This document shows, one piece after another, positions 1 to 8,509 of a stretch of 41,476 nucleotides of DNA. The position numbers and the translations under genes are program-made. The notes under the pieces were generated by a model. The model searched no databases, was not told where the DNA came from, and saw only the letters and a program-made list of their open reading frames with translations. Position 1 is the stretch's first letter. Every line of letters starts with the position of its first letter. The stretch lies in NCBI GenBank assembly GCA_017937845.1, contig JAGBCV010000059.1, positions 1 to 41,476 of the forward strand, written 5' to 3'. The stretch comes from Clostridia bacterium (lineage in GTDB: Bacteria > Bacillota > Clostridia > Oscillospirales > CAG-272).

Positions 1-363
1 CATTCCGTCGATCTGCCGATGGTCGTTCTCGTCAACGGCAATACTGCTTCCGCGGCAGAGCTTTTCACATCGGCGCTGAAGGATTACGAAAAAGCCGAGA
101 TCGTAGGCGAAAAGACCTACGGTAAGGGCTGCGGTCAGGAGGGTATATTCCTTTCCGACGGCAGTGTGGTCTTCATCACCACGTTCCTGTATAGTCCTCC
201 GTTTTCCGAGAACTACGACGGCGTCGGTATTCAGCCCGACCACCAAATTTACCTCGAAAGAGAATGGAGAAGCACCAATATCTTGCTCATTCCGCACGAG
301 GAAGACAACCAGCTCGGAAGAGCACTCGACGTGCTTCATTTCAATACAAAATTTGCGCAATAA
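1..363 (+). CDS. S41 family (C-terminal processing) peptidase, C-terminal part
   Basis: The reading frame is open from the first base, so the gene starts outside the window and only its last 120 codons are seen. The segment VNGNTASAAE carries the nucleophilic serine region of S41 (CtpA-like) serine proteases, and EKTYGKG further on holds the lysine of the Ser-Lys dyad. In the family these enzymes cut C-terminal tails of exported proteins, usually outside the membrane. The last 40 residues after the GIQPD segment look like a normal S41 C terminus. It lies 25 bp before greA on the same strand. Family assignment is firm; the substrate is unknown. Confidence 0.9.
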   Translation, partial: HSVDLPMVVLVNGNTASAAELFTSALKDYEKAEIVGEKTYGKGCGQEGIFLSDGSVVFITTFLYSPPFSENYDGVGIQPDHQIYLEREWRSTNILLIPHEEDNQLGRALDVLHFNTKFAQ

Positions 364-388
364 TGCGATATCATAAGGAGATAAAATC

Positions 389-871
389 ATGGCTAAACAG
401 ATTGTTGTAACAGAATCCAGCTTTAAGAAGCTTCAGGAAGAACTTGATTACTTAAAAAACGTCAAACGAAAGGAAGCGGCTGAAAACGTAGGTATTGCAC
501 GTTCCTTCGGTGACCTTTCGGAAAACAGCGAATACGATGAAGCGAAAAACGAACAGGCGAAGATCGAAGCGCAGATCGCTGATCTCGAAGAGACCATTGC
601 GACCGCGCGCGTCATCGGCGACCACGAGATCCAGACAGACGTCGTCAGCGTTGGCGTTTCCGTTTTGATCTACGACTTTGAATTTGAAGAAGAAGTGGAA
701 TACACACTCGTAAGCTCTCGCGAAGTTGATCCGCTCAACAATAAAATTTCCGACCAGTCCCCCATCGGTAAAGCGCTCATCGGCGCAAAGGTTGGCGATA
801 CCATCACCGTAGAAGTTCCCGACGGTACAGCAAAATTTGAAATCAGAAGCATCGAAAAGAAGGCTCACTGA
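389..871 (+). CDS. greA: Transcription elongation factor GreA
   Basis: A 160-residue protein of the normal GreA length. The N-terminal coiled coil (about residues 1-75) contains the family hallmark ENSEYDEAKNEQ, with acidic residues at the hairpin tip that enter the RNA polymerase secondary channel. The C-terminal FKBP-like domain includes SPIGKALIGAKVGD. GreA restarts backtracked polymerase by stimulating cleavage of the nascent RNA. The start is supported by AAGGAG about 8 bp upstream of ATG 389. It sits between the S41 gene and lysS; greA-lysS adjacency is common in Firmicutes. Confidence 0.97.
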   Translation: MAKQIVVTESSFKKLQEELDYLKNVKRKEAAENVGIARSFGDLSENSEYDEAKNEQAKIEAQIADLEETIATARVIGDHEIQTDVVSVGVSVLIYDFEFEEEVEYTLVSSREVDPLNNKISDQSPIGKALIGAKVGDTITVEVPDGTAKFEIRSIEKKAH

Positions 872-907
872 TTCTGAAAAGCATATAAGCACAAGAAATC
901 AATATAT

Positions 908-2458
908 ATGGAGAATACAAAAACTATGGCAGAAGAAACTATGGGTTTACAAAACGACGCTGAGGAAATGACTCAGGAAAAGCTCGGTGAGCTTTTGCAG
1001 ATTCGTCGCGATAAGCTTACAGCGCTCAAAGAAGCAGGCTGTGATCCTTTTACGGAAGTAAAGTATGACGTTACCGCAACATCCAAGAGCATCGTTGAAA
1101 ATTTTAAGGATGAAGATGCGGAAATCCCCGCAGAAGAAAAGCCTCTCATCGCCATCGCGGGCAGAATGATGAGCCGCAGAATCATGGGTAAGGCTTCCTT
1201 TGCTCATATCCAGGACGGCGAAGGCAAGATTCAGGTCTACATCAAGCGCGACGACGTTGGCGTAGACGATTACGCAGAATTTAAGAAGTGGGATATCGGT
1301 GATATCGTTGGTATCGAGGGCTTTGCTTTCCGTACCAAAACGGGCGAGATCTCCGTTCACGCAAAGAAAGTGAAATTGCTTGCAAAATCGCTTCTTCCTC
1401 TTCCCGAAAAATTCCACGGTCTGAAAGATACAGACCTCCGTTACCGTCAGCGTTACGTTGACCTTATCGTCAACCCCGATGTAAAGGATACCTTCATCAA
1501 GCGTTCTCAGATCCTCAAAGAAACACGCGCATTCCTTGATAACAAGGGCTTCCTTGAGGTGGATACCCCTATCCTCGTTCCGATGGAGATCGCGGCTTCC
1601 GCACGTCACTTCAGAACACATCACAATACGCTCAATATGCCGATGTACCTCCGCATTGAAACAGAGCTTTACTTGAAGCGCCTCATTGTCGGCGGTATGA
1701 ATCGCGTATACGAGGTCGGCCGTATCTTCCGCAACGAAGGTATGGATACCAAGCATAACCCCGAATTTACCACCATCGAGCTTTATCAGGCATTCACCGA
1801 TTACAAGGGCATGATGGACCTCGTGGAAGAGCTTTACAAGCATCTCGCTGTTACCATTTGCGGTTCCGAAAAGATCACCTATCAGGGCGTTGAGCTTGAT
1901 ATGGGCAAATGGGAAAGACTCACCATGGCGGAAGCGGTCAAAAAGTATGCAGGCGTGGACTACAACGACTGGGCGACCGATGAAGACGCGCGCGCCGCTG
2001 CAAAGGAAAAGCACGTGGAAGTGGCAAAGGACGCGACCAAGGGCAGAGTTCTGATCGAGTTCTTCGATGCGTACGTAGAAGAAAATCTCATTCAGCCGAC
2101 CTTTATCTACGATTATCCCGTAGAAAACAGCCCTCTTGCAAAGCGCAAGAAAGACAATCCCGCATTTACGGAGCGTTTTGAATACTTCATTTGCGCGACC
2201 GAATTTGGTAATGCGTTCAGCGAACTCAATGACCCCATCGACCAGAGAGAACGCTTTGAAGCTCAGCTTGCCATGAAGAAGAAGGAAGAACCCGACACGC
2301 TCGCCGAGGTCGATTACGACTTTATCAGAGCGCTTGAATACGGTATGCCTCCCACAGGCGGTCTTGGCTTCGGTATTGACAGACTTGTCATGCTCCTCAC
2401 CGACCAGCCCTCCATCCGTGACGTTCTTCTTTTCCCCACGATGAAGCCCCAGGACTAA
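908..2458 (+). CDS. lysS: Lysyl-tRNA synthetase, class II
   Basis: This cytoplasmic enzyme charges tRNA-Lys. Class II motif 2 is seen as GRIFRNEGMDTKHNPEFT and motif 3 as GLGFGIDRLVMLLT, followed by the usual C-terminal IRDVLLFPTMKP. An N-terminal OB-fold anticodon-binding domain occupies roughly residues 60-180. The length of 516 is slightly above the usual 490-500 because of an acidic N-terminal extension. ATG 908 has no good ribosome binding site. The in-frame ATG at 926, with GGAG at 910-913, may be the real start and would give 510 residues. No T-box or other leader element is visible. Confidence 0.97.
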   Translation: MENTKTMAEETMGLQNDAEEMTQEKLGELLQIRRDKLTALKEAGCDPFTEVKYDVTATSKSIVENFKDEDAEIPAEEKPLIAIAGRMMSRRIMGKASFAHIQDGEGKIQVYIKRDDVGVDDYAEFKKWDIGDIVGIEGFAFRTKTGEISVHAKKVKLLAKSLLPLPEKFHGLKDTDLRYRQRYVDLIVNPDVKDTFIKRSQILKETRAFLDNKGFLEVDTPILVPMEIAASARHFRTHHNTLNMPMYLRIETELYLKRLIVGGMNRVYEVGRIFRNEGMDTKHNPEFTTIELYQAFTDYKGMMDLVEELYKHLAVTICGSEKITYQGVELDMGKWERLTMAEAVKKYAGVDYNDWATDEDARAAAKEKHVEVAKDATKGRVLIEFFDAYVEENLIQPTFIYDYPVENSPLAKRKKDNPAFTERFEYFICATEFGNAFSELNDPIDQRERFEAQLAMKKKEEPDTLAEVDYDFIRALEYGMPPTGGLGFGIDRLVMLLTDQPSIRDVLLFPTMKPQD

Positions 2459-2545
2459 CTTTTTCTTGAAAAGATAAAGTTGCCAAAAAGAAGTGCAAGC
2501 GTAGTACGCTTGACCGCGTTTTGGTTACGATCCGATAATACAGAG

Positions 2546-2580
2546 AACAGGCGGAAATTTTTTCGTCTGTTTTTGTTTTC
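2546..2580 (+). terminator. Intrinsic terminator after lysS
   Basis: A 12-bp stem (2546-2557 with 2560-2571, including G-T pairs) is followed by TTTGTTTT. It ends the greA-lysS unit about 90 bp after the lysS stop. A smaller hairpin (CAAGCG/CGCTTG) lies at about 2498-2514. Confidence 0.75.
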
Positions 2581-2592
2581 CGTAAAAAGGAC

Positions 2593-2621
2593 TTGAAAAC
2601 AGCGGGGAAGTGTGATATAAT
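2593..2621 (+). promoter_or_regulatory. Sigma-A promoter for the 2662-4069 unit
   Basis: TTGAAA at 2593-2598, a 17-bp spacer, and a perfect TATAAT at 2616-2621. Transcription should start near 2628, so the upstream ATG at 2632 would have no room for a ribosome binding site. Confidence 0.8.
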
Positions 2622-2661
2622 ATGAGATACTATGAGAATTTGCTCGGATTGGGAGGATCCT

Positions 2662-3309
2662 ATGTCAAAGGTCTATAAATGGATTGAAAATTTTTGGTAT
2701 CATTACAAATGGCCGTTTTGCATCGTTGCGTTCTTTTTGATTCTTGGCATTGTTTTGACGGTTCAGCTGGTTTCCCGTGAAAATTACGACGTATACATCA
2801 TGTATGTCGGTGATGCGCCGATTCCCGATACGCAGTATCAGGATATTCAAAAATCCTTGACAGAGGTCTGCAAGGATTACAACGAGGATAAAGAGGTCCT
2901 TGTGAACTTTTCCAGAACCGCTTTCATCGATGACGAGGAGCATGAGATGGCATCGACGGTCAACGCATCCTCGACACAGTTCCTTTCCAGTATGTCGGTG
3001 CAGCCGTACTACATTTATCTGATGACTCCCTTGGTTTATGATATTTATAAGGATAACGGTGTTTTTGTTCCGATCTCGGAGCTTGGCATAGACGTGCCCG
3101 AGGAATGGTACTACGACGAGAAGGCGATCTCCTTTACCAAGACGGATTACGCGACCTCTCATGCGGGGGTGGATAATCTCGGTGAGGAAGTGATCCTTGT
3201 TATCAAGAGCGTCCCGTATTCCCATTCCAAATCCACGGAAGCAAAGGAAAGACAGGCCTTTGCCAACCATTTTGATTTGTTAAAATCGATATTGGAATAT
3301 CGAAAATAA
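2662..3309 (+). CDS. Single-pass membrane-anchored protein of unknown function
   Basis: I do not recognise the family. The 215-residue product has a short basic, aromatic N terminus (WIENFWYHYKW), one membrane segment at about residues 16-37, then about 175 residues probably exposed outside the cell. That part is acidic, rich in Tyr and Asp, and has no cysteine-based lipobox. I chose ATG 2662 because GGGAGG lies at 2651-2656; the in-frame ATG at 2632 is only a few bases after the predicted transcription start. The gene is followed after 22 bp by the DUF4886 gene, so the two are probably cotranscribed. Confidence 0.75.
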   Translation: MSKVYKWIENFWYHYKWPFCIVAFFLILGIVLTVQLVSRENYDVYIMYVGDAPIPDTQYQDIQKSLTEVCKDYNEDKEVLVNFSRTAFIDDEEHEMASTVNASSTQFLSSMSVQPYYIYLMTPLVYDIYKDNGVFVPISELGIDVPEEWYYDEKAISFTKTDYATSHAGVDNLGEEVILVIKSVPYSHSKSTEAKERQAFANHFDLLKSILEYRK

Positions 3310-3331
3310 TACAGAAAAGAGAGATATCAAT

Positions 3332-4069
3332 ATGAAAATTCTTGCTATCGGTAATAGTTTTTCTCAAGATGCGATGACCTATATGGAAGATATCGCGGAA
3401 TCCTGCGGCAGAACGGATATTATCGCTGCCAATCTTTATATCGGCGGTTGCCCTCTTACAAAGCACGCTGAAAACCTCAAAACAGATGAACTTGAATACG
3501 ATTATCAAATTCGCGGCAAGGGTCTTTATAAGACCTCCATCCATGCGGCGCTCCTTTCCGATGATTGGGATGTTGTCACCATGCAGCAGGTAAGCGGCGA
3601 CTCCGGTCTTTACGATACTTATCACCCTTATATCGACTACGTTTACGCAGAAGTAAAGCGTCTTTGCCCCAACGCAAAGGTCCTCTTGCACCGTACATGG
3701 GCTTACGAAGAAAAGAGCAACCATGGCCGTTTCGCAGATTACAACCGCGACCGCGACACGATGGACAGAATGATCGAAGAAACCTTCCAGAAGATCTCCT
3801 CAGAATTTGGTCTTGACATGATTCCTTGCGGTAACGTCGTAACTGCCATCAAAAAGACGATGCCCGAATTTGACATCGAAAACGGCGGCGCATCTCTTTA
3901 CCGCGACCGTTTCCATATGGGCAACTGCTACGGCAGATACGTCGTTGCTTGCGTATGGCTCAAAAAGGTATGCGGTGTGGATATCTCCAAGGCGACCTTT
4001 ATCCCCAACGAAGCATATCCTCCGCTCATCAAAAAGCTCAATGAGTTCATTGCAAACTATGAATTTTAA
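3332..4069 (+). CDS. DUF4886 / SGNH-hydrolase-like protein
   Basis: The N terminus MKILAIGNSFSQDA carries the GNSFS block typical of DUF4886, which corresponds to block I (nucleophile serine) of SGNH hydrolases. Near the C terminus, YRDRFHMG supplies a Asp-x-x-His pair of the kind used to complete the catalytic triad. There is no signal peptide, so a cytoplasmic site is likely. In the wider fold such enzymes cleave esters, often on carbohydrates; the actual substrate is not shown by the sequence. Length is 245 residues. It is the second gene of a two-gene unit and lies upstream of a GH29 fucosidase, separated by tRNAs. Confidence 0.8.
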   Translation: MKILAIGNSFSQDAMTYMEDIAESCGRTDIIAANLYIGGCPLTKHAENLKTDELEYDYQIRGKGLYKTSIHAALLSDDWDVVTMQQVSGDSGLYDTYHPYIDYVYAEVKRLCPNAKVLLHRTWAYEEKSNHGRFADYNRDRDTMDRMIEETFQKISSEFGLDMIPCGNVVTAIKKTMPEFDIENGGASLYRDRFHMGNCYGRYVVACVWLKKVCGVDISKATFIPNEAYPPLIKKLNEFIANYEF

Positions 4070-4105
4070 TTTTTGAAAAATTTTTCATTTTTTTCAAAAA
4101 ACCTA

Positions 4106-4134
4106 TTGACAAATCACTCGCGTTGTGTTATCAT
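4106..4134 (+). promoter_or_regulatory. Promoter of the Gly-Arg-His tRNA unit
   Basis: TTGACA at 4106-4111, 17-bp spacer, TATCAT at 4129-4134. A very AT-rich tract at 4072-4105 could act as an UP element. The sequence AAAAACCTATTGACAAATC around the -35 box recurs at the tRNA promoter near 40014. Confidence 0.85.
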
Positions 4135-4166
4135 ATATGAGCGGTCGACGGAAGAACCGCTCAAAC

Positions 4167-4240
4167 GCGGGTGTAGTTCAATGGTAGAACTCCAGCCTTC
4201 CAAGCTGGTCGCGTGGGTTCGATTCCCATCATCCGCTCCA
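4167..4240 (+). tRNA. tRNA-Gly (TCC)
   Basis: A full cloverleaf can be drawn. The acceptor GCGGGTG pairs with CATCCGC, the anticodon stem CCAGC/GCTGG frames loop CTTCCAA with anticodon TCC, and the T arm reads GGGTTCGATTCCC. The 3' CCA is encoded. Confidence 0.97.
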
Positions 4241-4266
4241 CGAAAACCCTTGGGGGTCTTTCATTT

Positions 4267-4343
4267 GTGCCTTTAGCTCAGCTGGATAGAGCAACTGCCT
4301 TCTAAGCAGTAGGTCGGGGGTTCGAGTCCCTCAAGGCACGCCA
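4267..4343 (+). tRNA. tRNA-Arg (TCT)
   Basis: Acceptor GTGCCTT/AAGGCAC; anticodon stem ACTGC/GCAGT around loop CTTCTAA, anticodon TCT; T arm with GGTTCGAGTCC; encoded CCA. It is 26 bp after tRNA-Gly in one transcript. Confidence 0.97.
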
Positions 4344-4346
4344 TAT

Positions 4347-4424
<78 letters not shown>

Positions 4425-4428
4425 TAGC

Positions 4429-4457
4429 AAAACCGAGGAATTGTTCCTCGGTTTTTT
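4429..4457 (+). terminator. Terminator of the tRNA unit
   Basis: The stem AACCGAGGAA/TTCCTCGGTT with a TTG loop is followed directly by a T run. It begins 5 bp after tRNA-His. Confidence 0.92.
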
Positions 4458-4501
4458 GTTGTTTATGACTTGAAAAATAAAATGAGGAAAGGTGATATCA
4501 T

Positions 4502-5515
4502 ATGGATCATATCAAATGGTTTAAGGAAGCGAAATACGGCATGATGGCACATTGGGGTCTTTACTCCTTGCTTGCTGGGGAATACCGTGGAAAGCGCGTC
4601 AAAACCTATGCGGAATGGATTCAAAGCTCCGCGGCGATTCCAAACAAAGAATATGAGCTTTTGGCAAAAAGCTTCAATCCTCTCTATTTTGATGCAGACG
4701 AATGGATCAAACTTGCGAAAGATAGCGGTATGCAGTATTTTGTCTTTACGTCCAAGCATCATGACGGATTTGCGATGTATCATTCCAAGGTCGATACCTT
4801 CAACGTTGTGGACGCTACACCCTTTGGACGTGACGTTGTTGGTGAGCTTGCGGAGGCTTGCTATAAATACGGCTTGAAGTTCGGTCTTTATTATTCTCAG
4901 GAGCTTGACTGGCATCATCCTCATGGCGGCGGATATGATCAATTTGAGCCTTGCGCGGGTGTTTCTTGGGATAACAGCTGGGATTATCCGAACCGTGAAC
5001 AGAAGGATTTTTCCATCTGCTTTGAAGAAAAGATCAAACCGCAGGTGGAGGAGCTTCTGAAAAATTACGGCGATCTTTGCCTCATATGGTTCGACGTTCC
5101 GCATACCATCACCAAGGAGCAGAGCTTGGAATTGAATCACCTTGTCAAAGAGCTTCAGCCGAATTGCCTTATCAATTCCCGCATCGGAAACGGCGCGTAT
5201 GACTACGTTTCTTTGGGTGATAACGAATATCCCAAGGAGCCTCCCAAGGAGATCAGTAAGGACGCCGTTTGCGATTATAACAGCATTGCGGGCTTTAAGT
5301 ATTCTCCGTACGGTCTTTATGAAACGGCGGGAACGATGAATAGCTCGTGGTCCTTCAAATATTACGATCAGAATTGGATCACACCCGAAAAGATCATGGC
5401 GCGCCGTCAGAAACTCAATGACATGGGCATCAATTATCTTTTGAACGTGGGTCCCGATGGACTTGGCAGAATCCCCTCCTTCTCGCAGGAGGCGCTTTTG
5501 AAAGCATCTTTCTAA
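4502..5515 (+). CDS. GH29 alpha-L-fucosidase, apparently cytoplasmic
   Basis: The enzyme should remove terminal L-fucose from glycans or oligosaccharides. GH29 features in order are WFKEAKYGMMAHWGLYS at the N terminus, FTSKHHDGFAMY, GLYYSQELDWHHP, then LIWFDVPHT, where the aspartate is at the position of the catalytic nucleophile. YETAGTMNSSW and NYLLNVGPDGLGRIP close the catalytic barrel. At 337 residues it is essentially the barrel alone; many relatives carry an extra C-terminal beta domain. No signal peptide is seen, so substrates must be imported. The start has AGGAAAGGTGAT upstream. No transporter or fucose-use gene is adjacent. Confidence 0.88.
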   Translation: MDHIKWFKEAKYGMMAHWGLYSLLAGEYRGKRVKTYAEWIQSSAAIPNKEYELLAKSFNPLYFDADEWIKLAKDSGMQYFVFTSKHHDGFAMYHSKVDTFNVVDATPFGRDVVGELAEACYKYGLKFGLYYSQELDWHHPHGGGYDQFEPCAGVSWDNSWDYPNREQKDFSICFEEKIKPQVEELLKNYGDLCLIWFDVPHTITKEQSLELNHLVKELQPNCLINSRIGNGAYDYVSLGDNEYPKEPPKEISKDAVCDYNSIAGFKYSPYGLYETAGTMNSSWSFKYYDQNWITPEKIMARRQKLNDMGINYLLNVGPDGLGRIPSFSQEALLKASF

Positions 5516-5525
5516 GTAAACAACG

Positions 5526-5560
5526 AATCCCCTATCTGAAATGTCAGATAGGGGATTTTT
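5526..5560. terminator. Terminator between the convergent fucosidase and tldE genes
   Basis: A 14-bp perfect stem (5526-5539 with 5544-5557) and an AATG loop. The T run is on the plus-strand side, so it serves the fucosidase gene best. The minus-strand tail (CGTTGTTT) is weaker but tldE ends only 8 bp away. Confidence 0.85.
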
Positions 5561-5567
5561 AGGTCAA

Positions 5568-6917
5568 TTATTTGCCTGCAACGCTCATATCCTTGATGAG
5601 TACATTGGGGGAGCCGAACGTAGTTTTGCCGCCCGGAACGCCGAATTTGACTTCATTGGAAAGTGCTGTGATGGAGCGGAGAAGCTCGAAGAAGTTGCCC
5701 GCGATGGTGAAGGATTTGACGGCGTTTGCCTTTTTGCCGTCCTTGATGACAAAGCCTGCGCTTTCGATGGAAAAATCGCCCGTGACGGCGTTTGCGCCTG
5801 CGTGGAGTCCCTTTACCTCGGTGATATATACGCCGTTTCCTGCGAGCGCAAAAAGCTCATCTTCGGTGTAAGCGCCTGCCTCGATGCAGAACGCATAGGG
5901 GCTGATATCGACGGGGGAGGAATAACCGCCCTTGCTTGCGTTGCCCGTGGTTTCCACACCTGCACGTTTTGCGGTTTCGCGGTTATGAAGCAAGGTTTTG
6001 AGAACGCCGTTTTCTACGACGTTTTTGCGGTATGCCGCAACGCCTTCCGCATCAAAATAGGACTGAATGGAAAGACCCTCGCGCTTCGGATCGTCGGAAA
6101 TGGTGACGATGGAGGAAGCGATCTCGGTGTTTTCCTTGCCTGCAAGCAGGGACATGCCCATCTGCGCGCTCTTTGCAGAGAACGCGGAGGAGAAGACGGA
6201 AAGAATGGCGCGCATCTGCTTGCCGTCGATGATGACGTTCATTTTGCCGGATTCCACATGACTTGCGCCGATCTTTGCGAGCGCTTCGGAAACGGCTTCC
6301 TTGGCGACATCCTCGGGACGAAGACCGTCCTTCATTTCCTTGACGGAATAGTTGTTTTCAACCTCGCCGTCCTTGGCAACGACAGCCGCCGCCATGACCG
6401 CATTGACGCCAAAGCTGGTTTCAAGGTCAAGACCGTGAGAGTTGCAAAGACGAATGACACAGCCGCTGGACATCGCCGCGGAAGATGTGCCGTTCTGAAC
6501 AGCGTCGCTTTCCGCATAAACGGCGGCGCTGGTCGCAAGAGCAAGCTCCTTGAGCGTTGCCGCGTCCTTGGGAACGAAATCGGGAACGTTCGGCTTTTCA
6601 TAAGATGCAGAGCCTGCAAAAATGCCGACGGTATCTTCCTTTTCGGTGTATTTTGCGTTTTCGATGGCGCGTTCCACGAGGTTTTCCATTTCGGCTTCTT
6701 CCATCAGCTCTGTGGAGGCGTAGCCCATTTTGCCGTCCATGACAAGACGCAGGCAAAGACCGCCCGCAAGACCGGAGGAGAAATTGCTGATTTCATTGTT
6801 GAGTGTGTCAACGGAAATGTCACTCGAAGACATATAATAGATCTCATATTCCGTTACACCGAGTTTTTTTGCCGCGTTTTGGATAGCGGCTTTGAGCGCG
6901 TTAAAATCCATGATCAT
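5568..6917 (-). CDS. tldE: TldE/PmbA subunit of the TldD-TldE metalloprotease
   Basis: A 449-residue PmbA/TldE-like protein. In characterised systems TldE forms a heterodimer with TldD that degrades unfolded peptides and matures some peptide antibiotics; TldE itself lacks the metal site, and none is seen here. The family pattern is visible in SVDTLNNEISNFSSGLAGG near residue 35 and in the C-terminal core with VTGDFSIESAGFVIKDGK. The start ATG (6915-6917) overlaps the tldD stop as ATGA and is preceded by AGGAGG inside tldD, indicating translational coupling and equal output. An in-frame ATG two codons later is possible. No precursor-peptide gene is visible nearby. Confidence 0.93.
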   Translation of the reverse strand: MIMDFNALKAAIQNAAKKLGVTEYEIYYMSSSDISVDTLNNEISNFSSGLAGGLCLRLVMDGKMGYASTELMEEAEMENLVERAIENAKYTEKEDTVGIFAGSASYEKPNVPDFVPKDAATLKELALATSAAVYAESDAVQNGTSSAAMSSGCVIRLCNSHGLDLETSFGVNAVMAAAVVAKDGEVENNYSVKEMKDGLRPEDVAKEAVSEALAKIGASHVESGKMNVIIDGKQMRAILSVFSSAFSAKSAQMGMSLLAGKENTEIASSIVTISDDPKREGLSIQSYFDAEGVAAYRKNVVENGVLKTLLHNRETAKRAGVETTGNASKGGYSSPVDISPYAFCIEAGAYTEDELFALAGNGVYITEVKGLHAGANAVTGDFSIESAGFVIKDGKKANAVKSFTIAGNFFELLRSITALSNEVKFGVPGGKTTFGSPNVLIKDMSVAGK

Positions 6918-8293
6918 CTACCTCCTACCGTAATTTTGGAAACGCGGATGAGGGGCTGACCGACGTCTGTCGGAACACTGCCGCTCGCGCTGCCGCACAT
7001 ACCCTGCGCGGTATCGAGATTCTGACCGACCATATCGATATCCTGCAAGATCTGAGAGCCTGTGCCGACGAGAGATGCGCCGCGGACGGCTTCGCATATC
7101 TTACCGTTGCGGACGATATAGCCTTCGTTGACGGCGAAATTGAACGCGCCCGTGAGCGGATTGACGGAACCGCCGCCCATCGATTTGGCATAAAGTCCGT
7201 ATTCGATGGAGGAGATGATATCTTCGTTCTTATCGGGACCGTTTGCGATATAGGTATTGGTCATACGGGAGGTCGGCTCATAGAGATAGCTTTCTCTTCT
7301 GCCGTTACCCGTCATGGGCATACCCATACGGCGAGAGCCAAGACGGTCGATCATGTAGTTTTTGAGGATACCGTTTTCGATGAGGATGTTCTTCTGTGTG
7401 GGGTGTCCTTCGTCGTCGATATTGACGGAGCCCCATGCGTTCGGAATGGTGCCGTCGTCGATGGCGGTGACCTTTTCGTTTGCAATCTTCTGACCGAGCT
7501 TGCCACACATTTGGGATCTGCCTGTGCCGACGGACGTTGCTTCGAGAGAATGTCCGCACGCTTCATGGAAGATAACACCGCCGAAGCCGTTTTCGATGGC
7601 AACGGTCATCTGACCTGCGGGGCAGTAATCCGCGGTGAGGTTGGTGATCGCCTGCTTTGCGGCGGAAATACCGATCTCCTTGGGCGGGAAGAGCTCGAAT
7701 ACTTCAAGACCCATACCTCTGCCGGGAGATGCGGAGCCGGACTGATTTTCGCCGCCTGCGGATGCAATGGCATTGACAGCCATGCGCGTTCTCATATGGC
7801 GATCGGAGGTGAGAAGTCCCTCTGTGTTGGCGATCTGAATGGTGTGGTCAACGGTGAGAAGATTACCGACGACCTGTGCGATGCGCTCGTCGTATTCGGA
7901 AGCGGCGGTGCAAGCCTCGCGGAGCAGGGAAATCTTCGTTTTCATTTCCGCTGTGGAGGGAACGACCTTTACGGGATGGATATTGGGGAATACGCGCTCT
8001 GTGAGGACGACGTTTTGGGGTGCGTGCTTATCACCCATTGCTTCGGCAACGGATCTCGCGCACTTGATAAGCCCCTCGCGGGTGATATCGGAAGTAGAGC
8101 CGTAGACGGTTCTCGTACCGAGGAAGGCGCGGATACCGACACCCGATACGGTGTTATCGGCAATGGTTTCGATCTTACCGCCCATCAAAACGACTCTGCC
8201 GTTTCTGGTAAGCTCGCAGTAGACCTCGGCAAAGTCCGCGCCTGTGGAAACGGCGATGCCGAGAATTTCTTCGAGCAATCTTTTTTCTAACAT
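6914..8293 (-). CDS. tldD: TldD metalloprotease subunit
   Basis: The catalytic partner of TldE. The zinc-binding signature is present as FHEACGHSLE in the middle of the protein, in the family pattern HExxxH, and the C-terminal metal-binding region includes MCGSASGSVPTDVGQP. Length 459 is normal for TldD. AAAGGAGG lies 6 bp before the ATG. The gene is first in a two-gene operon with tldE on the minus strand. It has its own promoter at 8359-8386 and a leader of about 60 bases containing a small hairpin. Confidence 0.95.
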   Translation of the reverse strand: MLEKRLLEEILGIAVSTGADFAEVYCELTRNGRVVLMGGKIETIADNTVSGVGIRAFLGTRTVYGSTSDITREGLIKCARSVAEAMGDKHAPQNVVLTERVFPNIHPVKVVPSTAEMKTKISLLREACTAASEYDERIAQVVGNLLTVDHTIQIANTEGLLTSDRHMRTRMAVNAIASAGGENQSGSASPGRGMGLEVFELFPPKEIGISAAKQAITNLTADYCPAGQMTVAIENGFGGVIFHEACGHSLEATSVGTGRSQMCGKLGQKIANEKVTAIDDGTIPNAWGSVNIDDEGHPTQKNILIENGILKNYMIDRLGSRRMGMPMTGNGRRESYLYEPTSRMTNTYIANGPDKNEDIISSIEYGLYAKSMGGGSVNPLTGAFNFAVNEGYIVRNGKICEAVRGASLVGTGSQILQDIDMVGQNLDTAQGMCGSASGSVPTDVGQPLIRVSKITVGGR

Positions 8294-8358
8294 AAAACCT
8301 CCTTTGATATATTCGTTTTGTATTTTTCTGTTACAGAAAAACGAAATTATCCTTATTT

Positions 8359-8386
8359 ATTATATCGCATAAAAAATTTATGTCAA
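8359..8386 (-). promoter_or_regulatory. Promoter of tldD-tldE
   Basis: On the minus strand, TTGACA (8381-8386), a 16-bp spacer, and TATAAT (8359-8364). The leader holds a hairpin TTTTTCTG/CAGAAAAA at about 8322-8340. Confidence 0.85.
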
Positions 8387-8460
8387 GTTGTATCTTGAAA
8401 GATTTTCGCACGTTCTCATTGACACGCGAGCCAATAAATTTGAAAAGATGTGAAATGGTA

Positions 8461-8489
8461 TTGACGAACGGAAAAAGAAGTGCTATAAT
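8461..8489 (+). promoter_or_regulatory. Promoter of the glycine-riboswitch operon
   Basis: TTGACG at 8461-8466, 17-bp spacer, perfect TATAAT at 8484-8489, placing the start near 8496, just before the riboswitch. Confidence 0.88.
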
Positions 8490-8509
8490 AAATAAAAACA
8501 ATATTCGAT

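Noticed and set aside
5541..6959. 472-codon open frame on the plus strand
   Set aside because: Antisense to tldE, which has clear family motifs and coupling to tldD.
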